Shown: positions 1 through 9,584 of the stretch, in pieces
Numbering within the stretch: the stretch's first letter is position 1
How the letters are laid out: each line of letters begins with the position of its first letter
From: Stramonita haemastoma
Lineage: Eukaryota; Mollusca; Gastropoda; Neogastropoda; Muricidae
Direction of reading: 5' to 3'
Assembly (NCBI GenBank): GCA_030674155.1
Contig: CM060320.1
Span: 37,165,572 to 37,185,571, forward strand
Length of the DNA stretch: 20,000 nucleotides
Program-made: the position numbers and the translations under genes
Notes under the pieces: generated by a model
What the model was told of the DNA's origin: nothing
Databases searched by the model: none
The model's input: the letters and a program-made list of their open reading frames with translations, nothing else

Positions 1-96
1 TGTCGCAGGAGCCACCAGAACGTTGCCATATACAGCCCCGAGCCGCCCTGGAGACTCCAACTCCCCGATTTTTCCTCAGGGATGGTGTCTTAACAC

Positions 97-262
97 GACA
101 CCTTGTGCATGCTGTTTTTGTTGTTGTTATCCGCTCCCACCAGCACACGATGGCCTGCTCTTCCGAAAGGCGGAGCATGGTTTTAACGTATGCGCAAGCT
201 GTTTTGCGTGCGTTTGCGTTTGTCTCTCTCTTCTTGGTTTATAGTCTCATCGGAAGGCCAGG
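97..262 (-). repeat. SINE-A internal fragment (minus strand)
   Basis: The reverse complement matches the body of the full-length SINE-A copy at 10435-10792. Shared blocks include a rendering of CACACGATGGCCTGCTCTT at about 147-165, the GTTTTAACGTATGCGCAAG block at about 180-198 and ATAGTCTCATCGGAAGG at 241-257. It lacks the tRNA-like head and most of the 3' tail, and a pyrimidine-rich insertion (TCTCTCTTCTTGG) interrupts it near 222-236. It is an old, internally rearranged remnant. No coding capacity is implied; the short frames through it are not genes. Confidence 0.7.
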
Positions 263-496
263 TGTGAATACTGAGGAACAAGTTCTTTTTTTCTTGTTAA
301 TACTAATGAGATGTACTGCTGAGTTGCTTTTCTTTCTGTGTGACTACTGTTAGGGCATTCCTTGTCCCGGTGTCCCATGATGGCCTGTGGCTGTGGGCAT
401 AGTTAGGCTTCCTGCCTGCCGTGTCCTTGTCTGTTCTAAGTCATTTCAAGTTCTGTATTGTGTTTCGAGGGTGGGGTGCATACATTCTCTTCCTTT
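263..496. other. Unassigned single-copy DNA
   Basis: Complex sequence between a SINE-A remnant and the (CT)n tract. I see no gene, splice-site chain or repeat that I recognise. Confidence 0.5.
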
Positions 497-568
497 TCTC
501 TCTCTCTCTCTCTCTCTCTCCCTCTCTCTCTCTCTCTCTGCTCTCTCTCTCTCTCCTCTCTTCTCTCT

Positions 569-634
<66 letters not shown>

Positions 635-658
635 TTCTCTCTCTCTCTCTCTCTCCCC
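497..658. repeat. (CT)n microsatellite, interrupted
   Basis: About 160 bp of CT dinucleotides with scattered CC, TT and G interruptions, pyrimidine-rich on the plus strand and (GA)n on the minus strand. It generates the Leu/Ser and Arg/Glu frames on both strands, which are artefacts. The interruptions suggest an older array than the pure (GA)n runs later in the window. Confidence 0.97.
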
Positions 659-1110
659 TCTACTCCAATCAGCCTTGTATCCAATCAGCTGATCCATAGA
701 CTTTGTGATCCTATCTTTCAAAAAAGCCAGTCTTCCATTAAAGCTTTTCCCCAATCGTCTCCAGTGCCTGTCTACTGTGTCTTTCAGTCTTGGGTCCAGG
801 GAGGAGTAATTGGTCCTTTGTGGTCGGCTCCCCGCCAATTGGTCTAATGTCTACCCCTGAAACTTCGATCTCTAGACACATACATACACCCCGTGTGTGC
901 CTCGTGTCCTTACCTGGTTTTCTTGTCGCTACCTGGCTCAAGCTGTTCGACTGCACGACGAGCTCTGGTTAAAGAAGAACTGGGAATTATTTATAAACTG
1001 CTGAAGTATATCGCTTCAGATTAGCACACAGGGAAATACGACCCAATCCAATCCAGTCTTGTTGTTCACAGCCCCGCTGACCACACTGGCCATATCTTTC
1101 TTGTCTAGTT
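659..1110. other. Unassigned complex sequence
   Basis: Ordinary-composition DNA with no recognisable gene, RNA or repeat. Open frames through it (for example 790-972) are short, lack a domain and have no supporting context. Confidence 0.5.
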
Positions 1111-1295
1111 ATTATATTCTTTTATTTCGAGGATAGTGGAATAAGCATTCATTTGCTTTTTTTTTTTTTTTTTTTTACATCTTGTCCCCATGTGTATGCA
1201 GTTTTGTAAATTTTGTCATCCGTTCCCACCGGCACACAATGGCCCTACTCTTCCGTAAAGCGGAACGGGTTTTAACGTGTGCGCAAGATATTCTG
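1111..1295 (-). repeat. SINE-A 3' half (minus strand, 5' truncated)
   Basis: Read on the minus strand it contains the end of the SINE-A body and its 3' tail: the CGCACACGTTAAAA block, the GGAACGGATGACAAAATTTAC block, ACTGCATACACATGGGGAC-like sequence, then an expanded poly(A) (the T20 run at 1157-1176), AATGCTTATTCCACTATCCTCG and AAATAAAAGAA. The 5' half and Pol III promoter are missing. 5' truncation with an intact 3' end is the usual product of incomplete reverse transcription. Confidence 0.8.
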
Positions 1296-1618
1296 ATATT
1301 CGGGACTGTCTGTTACTAATTTTTTAAAATCTCAGGTTAAAACTGTGCAACTTTATACAGATCAAATCAGGTATAAAACCAACTCTGTTGTCTTCCTCGT
1401 ATCAACGCCCTGGCGGACCCTAAGGGTCAAGTCCACCCAGGACAGTCACCGCGTTGTGGGAGAAACCACATCAACGACACATAAATTAGAGAAGCCCATA
1501 GCCAGACTGCTCCACAGTAGCGGCAATAAAAAGATATGAATTAATAAAGTCTCAGTTGTGAATACATAGGAAAAACGAGTACCCCTTAACTTAAAGCAGA
1601 AAATCCGTTGAGTTTAAT
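1296..1618. other. Unassigned sequence
   Basis: About 320 bp of complex DNA. A 64-codon plus-strand frame at 1345-1539 has no recognisable domain and no gene-like context. I see nothing that can be named. Confidence 0.5.
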
Positions 1619-1812
<194 letters not shown>

Positions 1813-1880
1813 AAATGGAATGTATATAGCGCTGAATGTGGTAGAACACACAAATCAAAGGCTTGGCCCTATTTGCACGC
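1813..1880. repeat. Possible retroposon end abutting the (TAA)n array
   Basis: Immediately after the array comes TGGAATGTATATAGCGCTGA, a TATATAGCGC-type block. I associate blocks of this type next to (TAA)n tails with dispersed elements in mollusc genomes, so the array may be the tail of a minus-strand retroposon. The match is short and rests on recollection, so this is tentative. Confidence 0.3.
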
Positions 1881-2326
1881 TACTTTTGTTTTGCGATTGA
1901 CAGTCAGTGTATTGGCAGCCCTCTTGTTAAAGAAAAGGAGATAGTACGTCCATTAATTTCAGCCTTTAAAAACATAAAACAAGTACATTCAGTACAGGAC
2001 AAAGTTAAATTCATCGTAAACAAACTCTGGAGGAAGGAGGAAGGGGGGAGGGGGGTTCCTGAACTTGTTCGGGCATCTGGTCATTGACCAAATACAGTAC
2101 CTAGCGCTCCACAGTTTCCAGACAGAGGGGGCATGCAGTTTTATCTTTGTCGAGCTTGTCCACTTTTACGACCACGGCCAGTTAATGACACCACACCCCT
2201 CTTCCCCTTTTTTCATTCATCTTTTCTCCTCTCCCCTCCTTTTTTTAAGGGAGGTTCCAGACAAGTGTAGAAAGACTTACTACAGGCTGTATACTACCAA
2301 ACGGGGCGGAAAACTGGGGCGCTGTT
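1881..2326. other. Unassigned sequence
   Basis: About 450 bp of complex DNA with a G-rich patch at about 2031-2056 and a pyrimidine-rich patch at about 2190-2250. No gene or repeat recognised. The 87-codon frame at 2065-2328 has no domain. Confidence 0.5.
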
Positions 2327-2561
2327 GAAACTCTTGGAGACTATAAACCGAGGCCCTGTGTGTGAACGCACGCAGAACATCTTGAGCACACGTTAAATCG
2401 TGTTCCGCTTTTCGTAAGAGTAGGCCATCGTGTGCCGGTGGGAACAGATGACATTTACAAAACTGCATACACACGGGGACTGGATGTAAAAAAAGCACAA
2501 GAGTGCTTATCCTTTATCCTCGATATATAAAAGAATGAATAAAAAATAAAGAAAATAAAGA
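2327..2561 (+). repeat. SINE-A 3' two-thirds (plus strand)
   Basis: From CTATAAACCGAGGCCCTGTG onward this is nearly identical to the SINE-A copy at 10435-10792, through ACGTTAAATC, GAGTAGGCCATCGTGTGC, GGGGACTGGATGTAAAAAAA and the short tail hairpin (GCAC-loop-GTGC) to ATCCTCGATATATAAAAGAA. It ends in an A-rich tail of AATAAA-like units. The tRNA-like head is missing. The close match suggests a relatively recent insertion. Confidence 0.85.
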
Positions 2562-2594
2562 ACTGGTCCAGCAGAGCCAACAACAACACCACAA

Positions 2595-2917
2595 CCCCAC
2601 TGGACGAAGCTGAACGAAACAGCAGCCAACGCCTGTATCGCTTACAAGCTGCTGGCTGATTGGCCAACAGGCTAATTGATGCACAGTCTTGAGCGAAGGC
2701 GGCAGCGTCTTGAGCAACAGCTGACGACGTCTTGCAGACGGGGGATCAATAGAGGAGGGCTGCACAGTCAGGCCTCTTCTGCCGCCACCGCCACTCCTCA
2801 CACATCCATCCCACTGTCTGCTGGCCGCCATCTTCCCTAGCTGTGGTTGGTGCCAGACCTGTCCCGCCACTGCTGTGACAGGCGGAGACTGCCGCTGATT
2901 CCCAGGGGGATGGACTT
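2595..2917. repeat. Repeat R, copy A (unclassified direct repeat)
   Basis: Homologous to 5650-5994 in the same orientation. The right-hand core (2696-2917) is almost identical between copies apart from a 6-bp length difference near 2795-2812 and a 1-bp difference near 2862. The left part (2595-2695) is only loosely similar, with shared landmarks such as CTGAACG/CTGAACA and GATTGGCCA. The core contains GCCGCCATCTT (2824-2834), on the minus strand AAGATGGCGGC, a YY1-type motif that carries an ATG. From that ATG (2831) a minus-strand frame runs to 2514. Both copies keep this frame open, with shared residues such as GGGGRRGLTVQPSSIDPPSA, but I recognise no domain and do not call a gene. Family unknown. 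Confidence 0.85.
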
Positions 2918-2977
2918 CAGCTTTCTTCTCCTGTCTTCTGGAATGTTGTCTTCTGTGTGGCTGTCTTGAAGCTCTCT

Positions 2978-2988
2978 TCTTTCTGTTT
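2978..2988 (+). repeat. Target-site duplication, left, of SINE-B
   Basis: TCTTTCTGTTT, repeated exactly at 3291-3301 on the other side of SINE-B. The bases just outside the repeats differ, so the duplication is 11 bp. Confidence 0.85.
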
Positions 2989-3290
2989 GGGGGCGGTGGG
3001 ATAGCTCAGTGGTCAGATCACTCGCTGTTCTCCGAGCAAAATGTTAAGCAGCATCGAGCGTGGTTGCCAATTGGATGGGTGACCTTTTGCGCCTTGGCTT
3101 CAGTACAGTGCCCCGTTTCACCAACTGTAAATGGGTACCTGCCCTCTTTGGGTCAGGGGAGGAAAAGCAGTGAGGGAGGAGAGAAGATTGGCGCCGCCCT
3201 AAATGCGGCCTCTAGAGAAGCTGAGGTCTCTGACGCCTCGCTCCCCTACGACCACATAGGTTATGGGACACCTTTACCTTTTACCTTTCC
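2989..3290 (+). mobile_element. SINE-B: SINE with a composite tRNA-like/5S rRNA-like head
   Basis: A 302-bp retroposon bounded by perfect 11-bp target-site duplications. The first ~35 nt carry a tRNA-type Pol III A box, TAGCTCAGTGG at 3002-3012. The next part (about 3032-3084) resembles the 5S rRNA internal control region: CTCCGAGC, then GTTAAGCA, then TCGAGC, GGTT and finally TTGGATGGGTGACC (3071-3084), in the order and near the spacing seen in animal 5S rRNA. I find no tRNA-type B box, so the 5S box C may stand in for it. The body (3085-3270) has no coding capacity and the 3' end is a short CCTTTACC/TTTACCTTT repeat, as expected for a SINE tail. 5S-headed SINEs are an established class; the tRNA-5S fusion is read directly here. 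A 127-codon frame across it is spurious. Confidence 0.88.
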
Positions 3291-3301
3291 TCTTTCTGTT
3301 T
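3291..3301 (+). repeat. Target-site duplication, right, of SINE-B
   Basis: Exact second copy of TCTTTCTGTTT, directly after the TTTACC-type tail of SINE-B. Confidence 0.85.
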
Positions 3302-3311
3302 CTCTTTTGTC

Positions 3312-3338
3312 TTTTTTTTTTGGGGGGGGGGGGGGGGG
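3312..3338. repeat. T10-G17 homopolymer junction
   Basis: Ten T followed directly by seventeen G. The same poly(T)-to-poly(G) arrangement recurs at 16493-16510 and 18949-18993. The G run is long enough for G-quadruplex formation and is also error-prone in sequencing. Confidence 0.95.
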
Positions 3339-4689
3339 CGTCACGATCGTATGTGTAATTTTGATATTTGTATTTTGCGAGATGAAATGTACGTTCACAT
3401 GCATGTTGAGTTTCCTCAAGTGTGTGCATCTTTATTTATCCATTTAAATCGTTATTCATTGTTTCATGAATATGATGAATGGACTGATTCCTAGAAAACT
3501 GAAGGTGATGATAAGGGACATTAAAAAAAAATGTCAGATGTTTCCCTCATCCATAATTAGAGGTTAAAAGTTATACTGATAATATTGGTTTTTTTATTAT
3601 CTATATTTATTATCTGTTACTTTTACCATTCCGTATTCTTCAACGTATTTGTCATTTTCCAATCTTTTTTTAATATGCATTGAGTGACACTAATTTATCC
3701 TTCAAAGACTTGATAGAGTTATACTGACTAGTTGATTTCTGTAAAATAGAACATTTATTGCTGAATCTTGATGCAACACAAAAAGCTTAAACCTTCATCC
3801 CTCTTTTTCTGCTTTTTTTTTTAAAAATAAGGAATGAGACGTGTATTTTACAGTCCCTCTCCCCCCTCCCCCCCCCAAAAAAACCCACCCCATCTGAACC
3901 AAATAAACATGTTGGGTATTGAATAATAGATATGAGTATGTATATTACAATCTTACGCAATGTAAATAGTAAAGTTGTATCAGTGTGTATAATTTCACCC
4001 AATCCTAAGACAATATACTCAACAAAATATAGATTAGACCATGCCTCGCTCAATTAAATTCGAAGCACTTATTGGAGAAAAAAAAGTTGAATATATCAGA
4101 TAGCCACCTTAAGTAAGTCTCAACCCCCCTGTTACATCCTACACCGTTAAAATAAAGCTTCAAGCATCAGTTGCAGGAAAACACGTATCTCAAGAAAAGA
4201 TCTTAACTGAATGATGCAAGCTGTGTCATTAATTAAGTCTGAGTCATCATGTACATTAGGTGCATGAATAACTGATTCCGCTTGGAGGCGGTGAGTTCAA
4301 ACCCCATCAAAAGCATTCTATTGTTCAGATGTTTCTGGGTCTTGGAGGCTACACGCCAGTGTACAGCTTGCAAGAGACTCGTAGGAAAAGTGTGACTATG
4401 TATGTCATGGAGAATGTGGACTTTATAGAAGTGAATGTAAGATCTTTGATCAAGCTACATGTCCAACACTTTAAAGTGTCAGCATATTTCTGATTTGATT
4501 GATGTAAGAATTTAAATAACATAACCATTTAGGAGTCAGTATAGCAGATATCTCATTAACTTGTTTATATAAAAATATACTTTAAAAGAAAGCAAAAGAG
4601 TCCATGTATCCATATCGTACTAGCTTTCAAATCTAACTGGATCTACCACCATACATCGCTACTGTCTGCATCCAATTAATCAAAGAATG
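3339..4689. other. AT-rich single-copy stretch without a gene
   Basis: About 1.35 kb of AT-rich DNA with no sustained frame that has a domain. Notable only for a C-rich run (about 3855-3877) followed by A7, a small hairpin (GACATT, A-rich loop, AATGTC, about 3517-3535) and a possible decayed Pol III B-box-like motif GAGTTCAAACCCC at 4293-4305. The last may mark an old tRNA-derived SINE but is too weak to call. Confidence 0.6.
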
Positions 4690-4700
4690 GTAAGTAAAGA

Positions 4701-4968
4701 CCAGCCCCATGGCCAGTGGTTAAGCCTTGGTTTCGGACTGGAAGGTCGCAGGTTCGATTCCCATAAGAGTCATAGGGATTTTTCGGACTCCAGCTGGCTC
4801 CTACCTAGAGTGAGTGTGCTGTGGGCTCAGTGGGGAGACTGGGACCACACAGTCGAACCTCATCCACTTACGGATGCGAATTTGAGAGTGTTGCTCTAAT
4901 TACCTGACCAACACTGCAGGTGTCTGTATCTCTCGGACCCGGTTGACCCGGGATATATTAATATGATA
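4701..4968 (+). mobile_element. SINE-C: tRNA-derived SINE with eroded target-site duplications
   Basis: The head carries an A-box-like GGCCAGTGGTTAAGC (from 4711) and a good Pol III B box, GGTTCGATTCC (4751-4761). The body runs through GGGACCACACAGTCGA and ACCTGACCAACACTG to CCGGTTGACCCGGGATATAT, ending in TTAATATGATA. Flanks GTAAGTAAAGA (4690-4700) and GTAAGTGTAGA (4969-4979) match at 9 of 11 positions and are read as a mutated target-site duplication, implying an older insertion than SINE-B. Its sequence is unrelated to SINE-A or SINE-B outside the Pol III boxes. Confidence 0.75.
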
Positions 4969-5084
4969 GTAAGTGTAGAGAACAACCCTGTCAAGAAGTC
5001 TCAAAGCAGATGCACTTCCCCAGCAGCATCATTACATCATCCTTATTACCATTGATCATCATGCAATAATTATTTTAAAAAAGC

Positions 5085-5560
5085 CTCTGATTCGGTAGCC
5101 CCGTTGCTCTGGCTTCATGGTGACCTCAGATTTGGTTTCCCATACACTTCTGCGCCTGTGGTGAGTTTGTGTCAAAGCCTTTGGGGTTGGAGGTTCGCGG
5201 GGGGACGGTCGTTGGAGGGACGTTGTGGTGGTCGCCACCTCGGGTGGGTGACTCACTCAGTCTGGCTCCGCGACTGAGCTAATACTGTCGTTAGTAGGGG
5301 GCTTAGTAGGTGGTGTCCTACGTATGTTAGCTCAGAAAAGGCACCACTGAACATCACCAAAGTGACCCAGCAGAAGTGCAGGGCCCCCCTGACTAGTGAT
5401 CCCACGGTCGCCTAATATTGATGGGCTCCCTGTGGACTTCCGACCCTGGGGATGAGACATAAAAAATCTGGGGTATGGCTGTGGGGGGAGACTGAAATGA
5501 GCGGCGTGGGAATAGCAGGTCGGGGCGTCACAAAGATGAGGCAGCAAAAAAAAAAGAATG
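5085..5560 (+). repeat. GC-richer block ending in poly(A), possible dispersed repeat
   Basis: A block with base composition clearly different from its AT-rich flanks, starting around TCTGATTCGGTAGCCCCG and ending with GATGAGGCAGC followed by A10 (about 5546-5555). The A-rich 3' end and sharp composition edges fit a retroposed sequence in plus orientation. No Pol III boxes, coding frame or second copy in the window were found, so the class is unknown. It could also be unique DNA. Confidence 0.35.
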
Positions 5561-5649
5561 CTAAAAAAATACTTTCTTTCATAACTAAAATAAATCTATA
5601 TACAATCTTTTCTCAGATGTATTGATCACTTTCCTCAGCAACCAAGCCC

Positions 5650-6193
<544 letters not shown>

Positions 6194-6394
6194 TAGAATT
6201 ATACCCTAACACACACTTCTTTATATTTTACACACAAGTCTTCATACATAATAAGTCCTCAAACAACAGCACTGAACATGGGAAACATAATCTTTCAATG
6301 CGTACCTCACTCTCGCCCCTACCTGCAGCTCTAGAACAGCAACCTGTCGCATACGACACATTCTTCCTTAGAAGTGTCGCTCACACAGCTGCTG
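6194..6394. other. Unassigned sequence
   Basis: AT-rich then mixed sequence, no gene or repeat seen. Confidence 0.5.
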
Positions 6395-6530
6395 CTGCTG
6401 CTGCAGGAAGAAGACGGCTGCTGACAGACGGGGCCATAAACTGATGAAGTCCATGAACTCAATTAAGCGTACAAGAGAGTGTTGTGATGGGGTTTATGGG
6501 AGGGCCATTAAAGGAACGGAGGCAATGAAG
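6395..6530. promoter_or_regulatory. Candidate non-coding regulatory element
   Basis: Complex, non-repetitive sequence after a short (GCT)n run. It holds GGGGCCATAAA (6430-6440), AATTAAG (about 6461), GTTTATGGG (about 6492-6500) and GGCCATTAAA (6503-6512). CCATAAA/TTTATGG resembles posterior Hox/Cdx binding sites and AATTAAG resembles NK-type homeodomain sites. GGGGCCATAAA recurs at 14204-14214. These are short motifs; conservation has not been tested. Confidence 0.25.
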
Positions 6531-6621
6531 TGATGATGATTATTTTGTGTACAGCCTTGTGTCTGTTGGGGAGGGAGAGGGAGGGAGGGCGGGCTGGGGA
6601 TTGTCTAGTGTTCCAAGTTGT

Positions 6622-6888
<267 letters not shown>

Positions 6889-7013
6889 TTCGTTGTTTTT
6901 TTTTCTGAAGAGTCTGTTAAAAATGGTGACAATCCTTTCTTGTTCTTATTCTTATTGCCAGACACTTGGGTGTTGTGTCTTTATTTGTCTGCTTGTATTA
7001 TTCTTATTGTTGT

Positions 7014-7560
7014 TGTAGTTGTTCTTCTTGTTCTTGTTCTTCTTTTTCTTCTTCTCCTCCTTCTTCTCCTCCTCCTCTTGTTCTTTTCTCCTTTTCCTGC
7101 CTGCAGATGAAGGCTATAATACGGTATCTATCATGTCTTTCTCTCTTTGTGCCTGTGGTAGACACACTCTCCATCTCCTATCCCTCATTTTTTTGTTTTT
7201 TTCTACCCTTCATTTTCCATCTCCCTCCATTCCAGTGATTGTCTTCTCCATCCTTCCCCTCCTCCTCCCCCTTCTTGTTCTTGTTCTTGTTGTTGTTGTT
7301 GTTGTTCTTCTTCTTCTCCTCCTCCTCCTCCTCCTCCTCCTCCTTCTTCTTCTTCTTCTTCTTCTTCTTCTTCTTCTTCTTCTTCTTCTTCTTCTTCTTT
7401 TTCTTCTTCTTCTTCTTCTTCTTTTCCTTCTTCTTCTTCTTCTTCTCTCTTCTTCTTCTTCTTCTTCTTCTTCTTCTTCTTCTTCTTCTTCTTCTTCTTC
7501 TTCCACTCCGTCCTCCTCCTCTTCATCCTCCTCACCCCTCCTTCTTCGTCCAATTCTCCT
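7014..7560. repeat. Polypyrimidine zone with (CTT)n/(CCT)n core
   Basis: Nearly 550 bp dominated by CTT, CCT and GTT trinucleotides. From 7305 to 7504 there is not a single purine on the plus strand (200 nt). The core is (CCT)n, then long (CTT)n with T5 and CTCT slips, which gives it mirror symmetry. It creates the Leu, Phe, Ser, Glu and Arg frames on both strands; none is a gene. Triplex (H-DNA) formation is the usual property of such tracts. Confidence 0.97.
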
Positions 7561-7794
7561 TTCTTTTTTCTGCTTTGTTTCCGATTGTCTTTGGTGTTCT
7601 ACCTTTCGCTATTCTAGCACAGTCCTTCTAATTGCTTTTCTTTTTCTTGGAACTTTCTTCCCTTGCAGATAGCCTGCATCTCTTTTGTCTCCACACCACT
7701 CTCCTTCTCCCACACTTGAAAGAAACTTCCATAAGTGGGAGTGAGGGTTGAAAGGGGTGGAGGAGGGGTTGTCCCATGTCAAATATTAGTTTGC
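7561..7794. other. Unassigned sequence after the polypyrimidine zone
   Basis: Pyrimidine-biased, complex sequence. No gene seen. CTTGCAGATAG near 7662 resembles a splice acceptor following a pyrimidine tract, but no exon follows that I can support. Confidence 0.4.
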
Positions 7795-8060
7795 ATGCCC
7801 CCCCTTTTTTAATTATCTCCCCGGGCTGTATTAATCTTCAGGCCGAGGTGTTGCATGTATCCGACTTGGCCTCGCTTCATTGATTTCTTCCCCGTCACGC
7901 CTGACTGCCTGCCTTCATCTGATTGGCAGACGCCGGGGCTTAATTGAGCCGATCAGAATGGCGGTTAAGATGGCGGGAAGGGGTCAGGTGAAGGTCGATA
8001 GCGGTTATTGGCGGCTTGAAAGAAGACATGGCCGCCATAACTGTCAGAGCAGAGTGTAGC
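7795..8060. promoter_or_regulatory. Candidate promoter or conserved regulatory island
   Basis: A compact complex, GC-richer island between low-complexity DNA and an AT-rich stretch. Within 120 bp it has three ATGGCGG motifs, YY1-type cores, at 7958-7964, 7970-7976 (as AAGATGGCGGG) and, inverted, 8032-8038 (GGCCGCCAT). It has two inverted CCAAT boxes (ATTGG at 7922-7926 and 8007-8011), a TTAATTGAG homeodomain-like site at about 7940-7948, and a TTCATTGATT at about 7877. Motif names are established knowledge; function is inference. It could be a promoter, an enhancer or a conserved non-coding element. No transcript start or exon can be assigned. Confidence 0.4.
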
Positions 8061-9046
8061 GCAGTGTGAGGATGCTTTTGTTGGGCACACTTCATTGTGG
8101 GGCAGGAATAAGGGACAAGATATTTGGGTGTGGAAGATTATTGCCGTTATTTGATCAGTTCCGGGGCCGGATTTTTACCTCCCTTCTGAGTTATTTCTTA
8201 TATTATTGGTATGGGAGCTCGGTAATGACATCATCATGGTTGTGAGGTTGTTGGTTTTTTTTCTTCTAAATATGTGTGGAATGTCTTTTGAAGTATTCTG
8301 TCGTTCAGTGTTGTCATTAAAGATTTCAACCTGTTATGTTTTAGTTGTGCTTTGAAGCTGTATTTTTTATAGATTGGTGTATTTCTTTCATTTGTTTTTT
8401 TTTAAATTTGTTTTTAAGCTTGATAAAGACACAAATGTGCAACTGTATTTTGCTATTCCTACTAACAAAACAGTACATTTCAATAATGTGTTAGTTCTCA
8501 AATCTTTTTTTAAACCCACCATTAACATGATTAGGTATTTACATCTTTGCATCACTCCTTAGATTTGTTTTGAAGCTGAAAATTGACATAACATGGCACA
8601 TGGCATGTCCAAAGCTATTTGCTTATTTGTGCTCTTAACATCAATTTATATGCAGTGAATGTTTCTTTCTTCCATGAAAAAAATATCACTTAAACAAAAA
8701 TGGACATAATCCTGTATTTTACTCATCGTGCTACAAGTACAAAGGAAGAAAAAGATGGTGCTAAGGAGGACATAAAAAGAAAAGAGAGGAGAGAAATGCG
8801 TAAAGAAAAAAAAAGTGGCCAGAAAGCTGTAGGCCCTAACTGTCAAGCCAGTCCATACAGCCTGAGCACTAATGAGAAACAGTCCAGTTTATCACACCAC
8901 CTGTCTGTCTGTCCCAGGCTTTCTTTCCTCCACCCAGTCAGTCTGCTCTGTCCCTCATTGCCTCCACAAGCAAGAGGAACGAACCAGCCATTCATTCTCT
9001 TCATCTCCTCCGCCACTTGCGCCAGCATACATAGTCTACACGCCCA
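8061..9046. other. AT-rich stretch without a supported gene
   Basis: About 1 kb. The first part is T-rich on the plus strand with several T7-T9 runs; 8735-8815 is purine-rich with a poorly ordered GAA/AAAG pattern. The 157-codon frame starting at 8700 is Lys/Glu-rich, then Ser/Pro-rich, then runs into (GT)n translation. It has no domain and I do not accept it as a gene. Confidence 0.6.
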
Positions 9047-9063
9047 CACACGTGTGTGTGTGT

Positions 9064-9113
<50 letters not shown>

Positions 9114-9130
9114 GTGTGTGTGTGTGTTTG

Positions 9131-9172
<42 letters not shown>

Positions 9173-9243
9173 GTGTGTGTGTGTGAGTGAGTAAGTGAGT
9201 GAGTGAGAGAGAGAGAGAGTGGATGTGTGTGTATGTGTGTGTG

Positions 9244-9284
<41 letters not shown>

Positions 9285-9296
9285 AGTGGGTGCATG
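9047..9296. repeat. (GT)n microsatellite with GA and GAGT interruptions
   Basis: (GT)n with TTG slips to about 9175, then GTGAGTGA-type units and (GA)n to about 9220, then (GT)n again and GGGT units to 9296. All long frames through it are artefacts. Confidence 0.96.
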
Positions 9297-9584
9297 CATG
9301 TGTGTCTGTGCCAGTGCACTTGCGTTGTCTGTACATGCATTTGTTGTACCTAAGCAGTTGAGTTCCCTGCGTTGACATCCAAACAAGAATGAGAAGAATG
9401 CTTTTTTTTGCTCGCGGCAGGCCACTAGGTGTCTGCATCTGGTGACTCAGGGATGCTACTTAACCCTTCTCTCTTCTCTTCTTTTCTTCTCTCTTCACTT
9501 TTGGAGGAGGCATTCGGGCTCTGCGTTCAATTTTTCAGGCTGTGTCTCTTAGTTACCTTGAATCTGGCGGAGCTCATCTCTCCC

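Noticed and set aside
3041..3084. A 5S rRNA gene
   Set aside because: Only the internal control region is similar. The 5' and 3' parts that form helix I are replaced by tRNA-like and unrelated sequence, and target-site duplications show a retroposon.
7019..7672. 217-codon Leu/Phe/Ser-rich frame and the 116- and 98-codon Glu/Arg/Lys frames opposite it
   Set aside because: They are translations of the polypyrimidine (CTT)n zone on both strands.
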